This document shows positions 8,402-15,435 of a stretch of DNA of 32,882 nt, in pieces. Source of the stretch: Chloroflexota bacterium (GTDB lineage Bacteria > Chloroflexota > Dormibacteria > CF-121); contig VBIS01000161.1 of the NCBI GenBank assembly GCA_005880605.1, positions 1 to 32,882 on the forward strand, given 5' to 3'. The translations under genes were made by a program, and so were the position numbers. The stretch's first letter is position 1. Each line of letters opens with the position of its first letter. The notes below the pieces were generated by a model. The model ran no database searches. It saw only the letters and a program-made list of their open reading frames with translations, and had not been told where the DNA came from.

Positions 8402-9409
8402 TCAGGGCATGACCGTGAAAGCGATACGTGAGCTGGTGACGGTGCCGTCGCCGCTGGTGACCTGGACGATGTAATCCTGGACGACGCGGCCGGCCGGGAC
8501 CTTGACCGTCAGCGTCGATGGGTTCACAAAGGTAGGTGCCAGCCCCTCGAAACCGCCGCTCGGGCTCGCCAGCGGGATGAACTGGACGCGAAGCATCTTG
8601 CCGTCGCTCAAGCCGCTGCCCTGGATCGTGACCACCGTGTCCTGTGCCGCCGAGGCTCGCGTGGGGCTGACGGATTGGATGCTGGGTCCGGCGGCCGGCG
8701 CGCTGGTCGTCTCGGTCCCGCGCAACACCAGGTTGCCCGGCAGCGGGGCGAGCGGGACCGCGGTCCCTGCCAGGCGTCGCCATTGCGGGATGTCCGCGAG
8801 GGCTACGGTGATGGGCAAAGCCCGCCCACTTCCAATCAAGATGCCGACGACTTTACCGCCCGGGCCCACGATGGGACCACCGAGGCTCGCCGGCAGGTCG
8901 TCCACCCGCAGGGACAGCTCAGTATCGCTTCGCTTGAGCACGACGGCCGGGGTCGAGGTACGCAGGTTGACGACCTTGGGGCTGGCGAGGAGAACCACGG
9001 GATCGTCCACCTGCAGGGCCGCGGGTGCACCGAAAGCCAGCGGAGTGCCGTCATTGCTGGCTCGGACGATCGCGATCCCCAGGTCGGCGTCGATTCCGAC
9101 GAGACGCACCGCATGGGAGCCGCCGGTGTTGTCGACCAGGCGCAGGCTGGCACTGCCGTTGACCACGCTGGCCGCGGTGAGGAAGTCGCCCTGTGGGTCG
9201 ATGAGAAACGCGGTGGCAAATGAATGGTCATTGACGATCGTCATCACGCCCTGGAGGTCGCGGTCGAGCTCCTCGGGGAGCAGCACCGCGGAAGGCGGGG
9301 CGGTGGGGGTCGGCGTCGGGACGGGCGTGGGATCGGGTCGCGGAAAGAACGCAGCCCTTTCTTGGGCGCGACCGGTTTCCGATACATTCTTGACGATGCG
9401 GCTGCGCAA
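8402..9409 (-). CDS. Degenerate trypsin-like protease with C-terminal IPT/TIG domain
   Basis: Up to 335 aa from a TTG at 9409; the start is uncertain. Residues about 55-215 follow the DegP/HtrA-type chymotrypsin fold ([48 protein letters not shown]). The catalytic His is replaced by Ser81 and the catalytic Ser (GNSGGP) by Leu176; only Asp109 is in place. Residues about 240-335 are an IPT/TIG beta-sandwich ([25 protein letters not shown]). A Pro/Thr linker ([10 protein letters not shown]) precedes the protease domain, as in anchored secreted proteins, but no signal or membrane segment is present. The 5' end collides with the divergent ligase start at 9396. It may be N-terminally truncated or start at GTG 9286. 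Likely a binding protein, not an enzyme. Confidence 0.72.
   Translation of the reverse strand: MRSRIVKNVSETGRAQERAAFFPRPDPTPVPTPTPTAPPSAVLLPEELDRDLQGVMTIVNDHSFATAFLIDPQGDFLTAASVVNGSASLRLVDNTGGSHAVRLVGIDADLGIAIVRASNDGTPLAFGAPAALQVDDPVVLLASPKVVNLRTSTPAVVLKRSDTELSLRVDDLPASLGGPIVGPGGKVVGILIGSGRALPITVALADIPQWRRLAGTAVPLAPLPGNLVLRGTETTSAPAAGPSIQSVSPTRASAAQDTVVTIQGSGLSDGKMLRVQFIPLASPSGGFEGLAPTFVNPSTLTVKVPAGRVVQDYIVQVTSGDGTVTSSRIAFTVMP
9383..9388 (+). promoter_or_regulatory. -10-like hexamer of leaderless ligase gene
   Basis: TACATT lies 7 nt before the ATG at 9396, with no Shine-Dalgarno between. It overlaps the extreme 5' end of the divergent gene. Confidence 0.45.
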
Positions 9410-10538
9410 TACGGAAACGGGTGCGGTGCAGCCGCTGGAGCCCGCTCACCGGCCGGTCCGTGTCTACGTCTGCGGCATCACCCCTTACGACACCACCCAC
9501 CTCGGCCATGCCTTCACCTACGTGGCCTTCGACGTATTGGTCCGGGCGCTCCGAGCCGCCGGGCACACGGTCCGCTACGTGCAGAACGTGACCGACGTCG
9601 ACGACGACATCATCCGTCGGGCTCGCGAGCTGGGCACCAGCTGGGACCGGCTGGCGACCAAGGAGACCGCCCTCTATGAGGCGGACATGGCTGCGCTCAA
9701 CGTGCGGCCGCCAGACGTGTTCCCCAGGGCCAGCCAAACCATTCCGAAGATCATCGATCTGGTACGCCTGCTCGAGGCGCAGGGACACGCCTACCAGCGA
9801 GAGGGCCACGTCTATTTTCGTGTGGGCAGTATCACCGACTACGGCCGCCTGAGCCGACTGAGTCGCGAGGACATGATCAAGCTGTTGGCGCAGCACGGCG
9901 CCGATCCAAACGACCCACGTAAGCAGGACCCGCTCGATTTCATCCTCTGGCAGGCAAGCGCGCCGGACGAGCCGCGCTGGGAAAGCCCGTGGGGTCAGGG
10001 ACGGCCGGGCTGGCACATCGAGTGTTCGGCGATGGCGCTGGAACACCTCGGCGAGCAGGTGGACGTGCATGGGGGTGGTGCCGACCTGATCTTTCCCCAT
10101 CATGAAAGTGAGATCGCGCAGTCGGAGTCGGTCACGGGCGTCCGGCCCTTCGCCCGCATCTGGGTGCACGTGGGCATGCTGCGCTACCAGGGCGAGAAGA
10201 TGAGCAAGTCGTTGCGCAATCTCGTGCTCGTCGGCGACCTGCTGCGTCGCTACGATGCGGACAGTATTCGGGTGCTGCTGCTTCGACACCACTACCGCGA
10301 ACCCTGGGAGTACACGCCGGACCAGTTGGAGGATGCGGCGGGCTGGACCCAGCGATTGCGCCAGGCGGCCCGCGGCCCCGGGGATGCCAGAGGCGACAGC
10401 CCGATGGCGATCCGGGCGGCCCTCGAAGATGATCTCGACACGCCGCGCGCACTGCGCGTGCTCGAGGACGCGGTTAGCGGCGGCGACGCCGGCTGGCGAA
10501 CCGCTTCGGATCTCCTTGGGCTTCGACTCAAAGCCTGA
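9396..10538 (+). CDS. Short cysteine ligase of the CysS/MshC type (no anticodon-binding domain)
   Basis: This 380-aa class I ligase activates cysteine with ATP. It has the HIGH-type motif THLGHA (residues 34-39), KMSKS at about 268, and the zinc ligands Cys26 (VCGITPYD), Cys in GWHIECSAMA, and His/Glu in FPHHESEIAQSE. The CGITPYDxTHLGHAxTY, GRPGWHxECSAxAL and GGxDLIFPHHE blocks, with a C-terminus ending in EDDLDTPRAL...LLGL, match MshC, which joins cysteine to GlcN-inositol in mycothiol synthesis. Canonical CysRS is longer and carries DALR and anticodon-binding domains, absent here. I therefore prefer an MshC-like small-molecule ligase over tRNA charging. A minimal CysRS remains possible. The start is set by the leaderless-type hexamer 7 nt upstream. 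A strong terminator follows. Confidence 0.8.
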   Translation: MRLRNTETGAVQPLEPAHRPVRVYVCGITPYDTTHLGHAFTYVAFDVLVRALRAAGHTVRYVQNVTDVDDDIIRRARELGTSWDRLATKETALYEADMAALNVRPPDVFPRASQTIPKIIDLVRLLEAQGHAYQREGHVYFRVGSITDYGRLSRLSREDMIKLLAQHGADPNDPRKQDPLDFILWQASAPDEPRWESPWGQGRPGWHIECSAMALEHLGEQVDVHGGGADLIFPHHESEIAQSESVTGVRPFARIWVHVGMLRYQGEKMSKSLRNLVLVGDLLRRYDADSIRVLLLRHHYREPWEYTPDQLEDAAGWTQRLRQAARGPGDARGDSPMAIRAALEDDLDTPRALRVLEDAVSGGDAGWRTASDLLGLRLKA

Positions 10539-10545
10539 GGAAAAC

Positions 10546-10578
10546 GAGAAAGGCGCCCGGGTGGCGGGCGCCTTTCTC
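10546..10578. terminator. Strong bidirectional hairpin terminator
   Basis: A perfect 14-bp stem (10546-10559 with 10565-10578) encloses a 5-nt loop (GGTGG). The arms run from GAGAAA at the base to GGCGCCCG at the loop. A-rich sequence precedes it and a short T-rich tail lies in the right arm. It sits between the convergent ligase (+) and coiled-coil (-) genes and can serve both. Confidence 0.85.
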
Positions 10579-10597
10579 TAATGGGGGAGGGGGCCGG

Positions 10598-11119
10598 TTA
10601 GTCGTTTCCCTCGCGCGACGTCGACCGCACTTCAGGCTTCTCAGCGTTTTCGACTTCGGGCTTTTCAGCCTGGTCGACTTCCTGCTGATTGCCGTCCTGC
10701 TTCTCGACGTTCGGCTGCGTGGACTCAGCCTTCAGTTCAGTGATCGCGGCAGCGTACTCCGCCTTCAGGTTCGCGATCGACTGGCACGCCTCATCGACGA
10801 CCGCGGTCAGCTGGGCGTTGATAGCCCTGGCGTCTTTCGCGCCATCTTCGTCGACTTTTTCGGCGGCCAGCTCATCGATGCTGCTGTTCGCCTCAGCCGT
10901 AATTTCAGCGAGCCCGACCGTGGTCTCGGCATTAAGAGCCCGGGCCTCGGTGGCGGCTTGAGCCGAGAGGGTTGCTGGGTCGGTCAACACGACCGTGGCT
11001 GAGCAGGTCGCGATGGCAGCCTTTGCCGTCGCGGGCGTAAAGTCGGCAAAGCCCGCCACACTGGTCCACAGTGCGAGCCCGCCGGCGACGATCATCGCGC
11101 CGAATACGTTTCGCGTCAT
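10598..11119 (-). CDS. Secreted Ala/Glu-rich coiled-coil protein, unknown function
   Basis: This 173-aa protein was not recognised. Residues 1-25 form a typical export signal (MTRNVFGAMIVAGGLALWTSVAGFA), probably cleaved after a small residue near 23-25. The middle (about 30-130) is rich in Ala, Glu and Lys with heptad-like spacing, consistent with long helices. The C-terminal tail is acidic and repetitive, with EKPEV occurring twice (AEKPEVENAEKPEV). One Cys lies near each end of the helical part. It is a single gene, flanked downstream by the terminator at 10546 and upstream by the hairpin array at 11202-11294. Confidence 0.75.
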   Translation of the reverse strand: MTRNVFGAMIVAGGLALWTSVAGFADFTPATAKAAIATCSATVVLTDPATLSAQAATEARALNAETTVGLAEITAEANSSIDELAAEKVDEDGAKDARAINAQLTAVVDEACQSIANLKAEYAAAITELKAESTQPNVEKQDGNQQEVDQAEKPEVENAEKPEVRSTSREGND

Positions 11120-11201
11120 GCACTCTTAGACGCACGCGGCTAATCGGATATTCGTAACGATGTCGCGCCCAGGTGACGCCCGGGCTACGCGGCGCTGATG
11201 A

Positions 11202-11294
11202 GTGCGCTCCGGCGTGGAAAAGCGCGCGGTAACCAGCGCGCTCCGGCGTGGAAAAGCGCGCGGTATGAGCGCGCTCCGGCGTGGAAAAGCGCGC
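11202..11294 (+). repeat. Hairpin repeat array A, three tandem copies
   Basis: Three units lie at 11202-11227, 11236-11261 and 11269-11294 (spacing 34 and 33 nt). Each has a 7-bp stem closed by T-A (GCGCGCT/AGCGCGC; the first copy has GTGCGCT with a G-U pair) and an identical 12-nt loop CCGGCGTGGAAA. Each is followed by GGTA or GGTT. The same loop recurs with other stems at 12998-13054 and 27689-27714. The remainder of the 181-nt gap 11120-11300 shows no gene. Confidence 0.85.
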
Positions 11295-11300
11295 GGTTCG

Positions 11301-11720
11301 TTACGTGATGCGATGAACTCGCGGTAGCCCCGGCGGGGGGAATGTGGGCAGATCGGCTGGCCCGCGGCGCTCGAGTTCCTGTCGGAGGGCGGCGGTTTCC
11401 AACACCAGCCGCTCGACGTCGATCGTCATGCAACGTGGCCGGTAGGCTTCTAGCTTGGCGAGCCCGTGGCCGAGCTTGGCGACGGCGCCACGCCAGTTGC
11501 CGCGCCGCCAGTGGTAGAAGCCAACCCCGACCTGCAGGATGCCCTGATAGAGGTATCGAACCGCGTCCGGCTCGTGGATCCAAATGCCCTCGAGCGTCTC
11601 GTGCTGCTCGAAGAACTCCTGCCGGTTGAACTCGTCGATGCCATGGAGCAGAGCATCCGACGGGGGGTCGTCGCATCGGGCAGTGCGGCGCGGCGCCGTT
11701 TTCTTCGGGTGGACGCTCAT
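11301..11720 (-). CDS. DUF309 family protein
   Basis: This 139-aa protein is all-helical. The family signature is FNRQEFFEQHETLEGIWIHEPDAVRYLYQGILQVGVGFYHWRRGNWRGA; the FFExHExLExxW and GNxxGA blocks are diagnostic of DUF309 (COG1547). The function is unknown; the conserved His/Glu residues could bind metal. The ATG at 11720 is chosen because the family homology begins about 30 residues after it. Earlier in-frame codons overlap the histidine kinase gene. It follows that gene on the same strand after 22 bp, suggesting an operon. Confidence 0.85.
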   Translation of the reverse strand: MSVHPKKTAPRRTARCDDPPSDALLHGIDEFNRQEFFEQHETLEGIWIHEPDAVRYLYQGILQVGVGFYHWRRGNWRGAVAKLGHGLAKLEAYRPRCMTIDVERLVLETAALRQELERRGPADLPTFPPPGLPRVHRIT

Positions 11721-11742
11721 CGGGGATCGGCCGATGCGCCCG

Positions 11743-12969
11743 TCAGGCCGGGCTCTGGTTGTTGGCGAGCGAGAGCTGGGACTCGTCGCCATCGGGCGAT
11801 GCGCCCGGCAGCTCCAGGTAGAAGGTTGTGCCCTTGCCCTCGAGGCTGTTCGCCCAGGCGCGCCCACCGTGCGCTTCCGCCACCCGGCGAAGGAGATAGA
11901 GGCCGAGGCCCTGGCCGCGGTCGGGTTGCTGCTCGGCCAGCGGGCCGAAGAGGTCCTCGAGCCTGTCGGCCGACATGCCGGGACCGTCGTCTTTCACGAT
12001 TAGCTGAAAGCGGTCGTTGCTCGCCTGCCGGAGGCGAAGCTGCACCACGGTAGCACTCAGAGCGTGCTTGAACACGTTGTGGAGCATCTCGTCCAATGCG
12101 GCCTCGAGTAAGGTGGCGTCGCCCCACACGTCCGCCTGGGTGTCGAGCTGGAGCCGCAGCTCCATGCCGATCCCGGCCATCCGCTCGCGGATCCGTCGTG
12201 CCGCTTCCTGGGCGACGCCATTGAGGGAGACGCGGACGGTGAACGCCAGCTCGAGGGGAAGACGGGAGAGCAGGAGCACCTGGTCTGCGATCCGCAGCAG
12301 CGTCTCTGATTGCTGTGCGAGCCGCTTGGCGACCAGTGGCATCTGGTTTGCGGGGACTTCGTTGTTACGCAGCATGTCTGCATAGCCCCGCAGGATCGCG
12401 AGCGGTTCTTTGACTTCCTGCGACGCCATGCGGACGGCCGAAACTGGGGTCCGCGACTGGCCGTTGGCAGGCGTCGAATCCTCGCGCAGCCGTGGGGCGA
12501 GCAATCCGGCCACGACCAGCAGCACGTCCTGGTCCTCCGGAGAAAAGACCCGGGTGCCTTTCCCCAGTACCGCAATGGTCCCGGCGAGGTCGCCGGTCTT
12601 ACGCCGCCAGCTGGTACCCAGGTAGCTCACGATGCCGAACTTCGCCCGCATTTCGAGGCTCTTGAAGGGCTGTCGTTTGCTCGCGTCCAGAATGTTGAGG
12701 ACCTCACCCACGGTCTCGTCTTCGGCGCTCGCGAAGGTGGACTCCAGCGGCAGTTGGAGCCCGCGTTCGATCCCCGGGCCGCTCTCGACCACGGAACCCA
12801 TGATCTCCAGCGTGTCATCGTCAATCTTGCCGAGAAAGGCGGCGCGGCCATCGAGCGCCTGGACCAGGCAGGCCAGGGCGTGATCGATGAGATCGGGGAG
12901 GGGCCGATCGAGATTGGCGACCACCAGGCGGCGGACCACGCTGAGGGGTGACTGGGGGTCAGGGCTCAT
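11743..12969 (-). CDS. GAF-domain sensor histidine-kinase-like protein lacking the phosphoacceptor His
   Basis: This is a 408-aa cytosolic protein with no membrane segments. Residues about 20-160 form a GAF-like sensory domain. Residues about 178-237 form the dimerisation helices, and about 245-395 the HATPase_c domain with N298 (LHNVFKHA), G1 box DDGPGM (327-332) and G2 box GQGLGL (352-357). The H-box reads ASQEVKEPLAILRGYADML, where the usual SHELRTPL His is Gln184 (codon CAG at 12418-12420). ATP binding looks intact but His autophosphorylation by the normal route is not possible. No response regulator is adjacent. The upstream region contains TATAAC about 15 nt before the ATG and hairpin array B. 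Confidence 0.85.
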   Translation of the reverse strand: MSPDPQSPLSVVRRLVVANLDRPLPDLIDHALACLVQALDGRAAFLGKIDDDTLEIMGSVVESGPGIERGLQLPLESTFASAEDETVGEVLNILDASKRQPFKSLEMRAKFGIVSYLGTSWRRKTGDLAGTIAVLGKGTRVFSPEDQDVLLVVAGLLAPRLREDSTPANGQSRTPVSAVRMASQEVKEPLAILRGYADMLRNNEVPANQMPLVAKRLAQQSETLLRIADQVLLLSRLPLELAFTVRVSLNGVAQEAARRIRERMAGIGMELRLQLDTQADVWGDATLLEAALDEMLHNVFKHALSATVVQLRLRQASNDRFQLIVKDDGPGMSADRLEDLFGPLAEQQPDRGQGLGLYLLRRVAEAHGGRAWANSLEGKGTTFYLELPGASPDGDESQLSLANNQSPA

Positions 12970-12997
12970 GTAGGCGCGCCCACGGTTATAACAGTAA

Positions 12998-13054
12998 GCG
13001 GCCCCGGTGTGGAAAGGCCGCGTGTCATAAGCGGCCCCGGTGTGGAAAGGCCGC
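12998..13054 (+). repeat. Hairpin repeat array B, two tandem copies
   Basis: Two units lie at 12998-13021 and 13031-13054 (33-nt period). Each has a 6-bp stem GCGGCC/GGCCGC and the 12-nt loop CCGGTGTGGAAA. The loop matches that of array A except for one C-to-T, whereas the stem sequence is entirely different yet fully paired. The array lies between the divergent kinase (-) and PHP (+) starts. Confidence 0.85.
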
Positions 13055-13072
13055 GTGCCATGTTCTTAGAAT

Positions 13073-13835
13073 TTGCCAGCATTGGCTGAGGTATCCAACG
13101 GACGCGCGAACCTGCACCTGCACACCATCTTCAGTGACGGTGAACTCGAGCCGGCCCAGGTTGTGGAAGCCCATGTCGCCGCCGGCTTCACTGCCATCGC
13201 GCTAACCGACCACGACACGCTGGCGGGGATCGACGCGCTTGGCCGCCTCGAGGGACGTCGGCTGCGGATGATTGCCGGCGTGGAGCTGTCAATCGAAGAT
13301 GAGCCGGCTGGCGGCGGCTGGATTCAAGGTGAATTGGGATGATGTGCGGGCGCGCGCGCGCGGCAATGTGGGCAAGCCACACATCGTCGCCGCCATCGAG
13401 GCGGCACAGCCGGGGGTTGCGCGCGAAGAGCTCTACGCCGTGATGGGCCCCGGTGGGGCGGCGCACGTGCCCCGGGCAAAAGAGATGTCGCTGGATGAGG
13501 GCGTCGACGTGATCGCAGCGGCGGGCGGCGTGACCGTGCTGGCGCATCCAGGCGTCTACCGTTACGTGGCCGATCTCGAGGTGCTGTTTCGAACCTGCGC
13601 CGTGGCCGGCGTCCTCGGACTGGAGGTCACCTATCCGCAGGCGCCCGATGATCCCTACGGGCCCAAGAGTGCGGCGTTGATGGAGCGCTTCGCGAAGGTG
13701 GCCGCATCCTATGGATGGGTCGCGACTGGCGGCGACGACTTCCACGGGCCGCAGGTGACGCCGCTGATTCGGCTGGCGGGCTGGACGGCGACGCCGGCGA
13801 CCTGCGTCGACGAGCTGCTCTCCCGCCGCAGCTAG
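13073..13835 (+). pseudogene. PHP-domain phosphoesterase (TrpH/RNase AM-like) with internal deletion and frameshift
   Basis: The N-terminal half (frame 2, to 13342) shows the PHP metal motifs NLHLHTIFSDGE and ALTDHDTLAGIDAL, then IAGVELSIEDE. The C-terminal half (frame 3) resumes with RLAAAGFKVNWDDVRARA, GNVGKPHIVAAI, GGVTVLAHPGVYR and GWVATGGDDFHGP. In intact family members about 40-45 residues (the GxEVHLLGYxxD segment and a helix) separate these two parts. Here they abut near 13300-13310 with a frame change, so about 130 bp appear deleted. The result should be non-functional unless this is an assembly error. Start codon uncertain: TTG 13073 or TTG 13082, next to TAGAAT. The stop overlaps the convergent hydrolase stop in a shared CTAG. 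Confidence 0.8.
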
Positions 13836-15253
13836 CGGGTCGTCAAAAACCGCGTAATCGCCTCGACCACCGCGTCCGGGCGGTCGAGCGGAAGGAAATG
13901 GCCACCCGGGTCGATGATCTCGACCGTCGAGCTGCGGAACTTGCGCTGGAGGACCTCTGCCCAGCGCGGTTCGAGAAACGCGTCGTTCGCGCCCCATAAG
14001 ATCAGGGTCGGTGTCTCGAGCTCTTCGAGGTGCTTCGATCGGCTGACCAGGTCACGGTTGTTGAGCGCCCGCGCGGCTCGCAGGTAAGCGCGGCGCCCGC
14101 CGAGATCCTGGAACGGTCGCGTCCACTCGTCGACGACCTCGTCGGTGACGCGGTCAGCCGTGACCATCCCTTTCTCGAGTCCCTCCCGCAAACCTTTGCG
14201 CAGGTCGATGTTGACCATGATCTGATCCCAGGCCGGCTCCTTCAGCCGCGCGATCACCGGCACCGGCCAGTTGTTGTCGACCGCGCTATCGATCAAGGTC
14301 AGCCGCGCGACGCGCTGCGGTTCGTCGACCGCCATCAGCTGGGCCACGCCGCCGCCGATATCGTGGCCGATCACGGCCGCCTGGTGCAGCCCGAGCGTTT
14401 CCATGAAGGCGACCATGTAGCGCGCCTGCGCCGCGATCGAGAGGTCGGCGTCGAGCCGCTTGTCGGAATCACCGTAGCCGAGCAGGTCGGGAGCCAGCAC
14501 ATCGAAGGTTGCGGACAGGGGATCGATAACGTCTCGCCACAAGTAGGACGAACTGGGAATCCCGTGCAAGAGCAGAACAGCCGGGCCCTGACCCTTGCGA
14601 AGGTAAGCGACGTCCCCGGCGAAGGTGCGGATCTTGCGCTTGCTTCGGGCGAGCGGCGCCGTGCTGATGAGCTCGGTGGTCATCGAGGGCGACACCGCGG
14701 GCGTGGCGGGACGTTCCAGCGGCGATGGCGGCGGGGCAAAGCGGGCCGGTGGCTCGGACGTTACGGCGGGCGCGGTCTCGGCAGGTGCGGCCGCCCATGC
14801 CGGTTGGGCCACGCGCCGCTGCAGGATGATGTTCGTCGAGCTGGCGCGCGCGATCAGCTGATTCTGCTGGTCGAGGACGTCGGCTTCGGCCACCGCCACC
14901 TGCTGGCCGCGTTGCACCACACGGCCGATCGATCGCAGCGTGCCGGACTCAGCGGTGACCGCCCTCAAGAAATTGACGTGGAGCTCCGCCGTCGTGAAGT
15001 TCTCGCCGGGCGCGAGCGTACTCAACACCGCGAACCCCATCGCGCTATCGGCGAGCGACGTGATCGCGCCGCCGTGCACCACATTGTTCGGGTTGTAGAG
15101 CTCGCTTGTCGACGGCATCTCGAAGGTTGCGCTGCCATCGGCCACCGCGATGAAGCGCATGTTGAGCAGCCGCACGTAGGGCGGGGGCGGCGCCGCACCA
15201 CGGAGGGCGGCTTCGAGGAGGTCACGACCGGACGGCTCGGCCGGCGCGGACAT
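13832..15253 (-). CDS. Fusion of hotdog (PaaI-type) thioesterase and Asp-nucleophile alpha/beta hydrolase
   Basis: This is a 473-aa two-domain protein. Residues about 15-146 form a hotdog thioesterase: NPNNVVHGGAITSLADSAMG (HGG at 60-62, Asp69). A Pro/Ala-rich linker (about 150-195) follows. Residues about 205-473 are an alpha/beta hydrolase with oxyanion motif HGIPSSSYLWR (230), nucleophile elbow IGHDIGGG (Asp298), acid region LWGANDAF and His452 in PGGHFLP. An Asp at the elbow is typical of haloalkane/haloacid dehalogenases and epoxide hydrolases, not esterases. The start is ATG 15253: TACAAT lies 7 nt upstream and overlaps the alternative ATG at 15262. Reaction and substrate unknown; a role on CoA-linked or xenobiotic compounds is only inference. 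Confidence 0.85.
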   Translation of the reverse strand: MSAPAEPSGRDLLEAALRGAAPPPPYVRLLNMRFIAVADGSATFEMPSTSELYNPNNVVHGGAITSLADSAMGFAVLSTLAPGENFTTAELHVNFLRAVTAESGTLRSIGRVVQRGQQVAVAEADVLDQQNQLIARASSTNIILQRRVAQPAWAAAPAETAPAVTSEPPARFAPPPSPLERPATPAVSPSMTTELISTAPLARSKRKIRTFAGDVAYLRKGQGPAVLLLHGIPSSSYLWRDVIDPLSATFDVLAPDLLGYGDSDKRLDADLSIAAQARYMVAFMETLGLHQAAVIGHDIGGGVAQLMAVDEPQRVARLTLIDSAVDNNWPVPVIARLKEPAWDQIMVNIDLRKGLREGLEKGMVTADRVTDEVVDEWTRPFQDLGGRRAYLRAARALNNRDLVSRSKHLEELETPTLILWGANDAFLEPRWAEVLQRKFRSSTVEIIDPGGHFLPLDRPDAVVEAITRFLTTR

Positions 15254-15260
15254 CGCCCGC

Positions 15261-15266
15261 ATTGTA
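15261..15266 (-). promoter_or_regulatory. -10-like hexamer of leaderless hydrolase-fusion gene
   Basis: TACAAT on the minus strand lies 7 nt before the ATG at 15253. Because it overlaps the upstream ATG (15262), it supports the shorter start. Confidence 0.45.
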
Positions 15267-15323
15267 GGCCTGCGAAGCCTGGTGACACCGAGGCTAAAAA
15301 CAACTACTTAGGCCGTCCAATTG

Positions 15324-15413
15324 GTTACGCACCTGGCGTAACGGCTGGGTGACGGTCGTGTGATAGCTCGTCGCGTCGATGCAAGCCAGCGTCACCAGGA
15401 ACAGTTGGTCCTG
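15324..15413 (+). promoter_or_regulatory. Structured leader upstream of the LysM-CHAP gene
   Basis: The 182-nt gap 15254-15435 contains several potential stems: a perfect 7-bp hairpin GTTACGC-acctg-GCGTAAC (15324-15342), a longer-range 7-bp pairing GGTGACG (15348-15354) with CGTCACC (15390-15396), and a 5-bp hairpin CAGGA/TCCTG (15396-15413). This is consistent with a cis-regulatory RNA for a cell-wall enzyme. I do not recognise a known riboswitch class. Confidence 0.4.
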
Positions 15414-15435
15414 TGTAGGCCGCCGTGACCTGCGA

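Noticed and set aside
11202-11294. Possible CRISPR array
   Set aside because: Repeats are spaced only 7-8 nt apart and the spacers are too short and non-unique; there are no cas genes.
13188-13997. 269-aa minus-strand frame across the PHP gene
   Set aside because: Arg/His-rich shadow of the PHP and hydrolase coding sequence without any motif.
15300-15435. c-di-AMP (ydaO/yuaA) riboswitch before the LysM-CHAP gene
   Set aside because: The conserved riboswitch core sequences are not present; only generic stems are seen.
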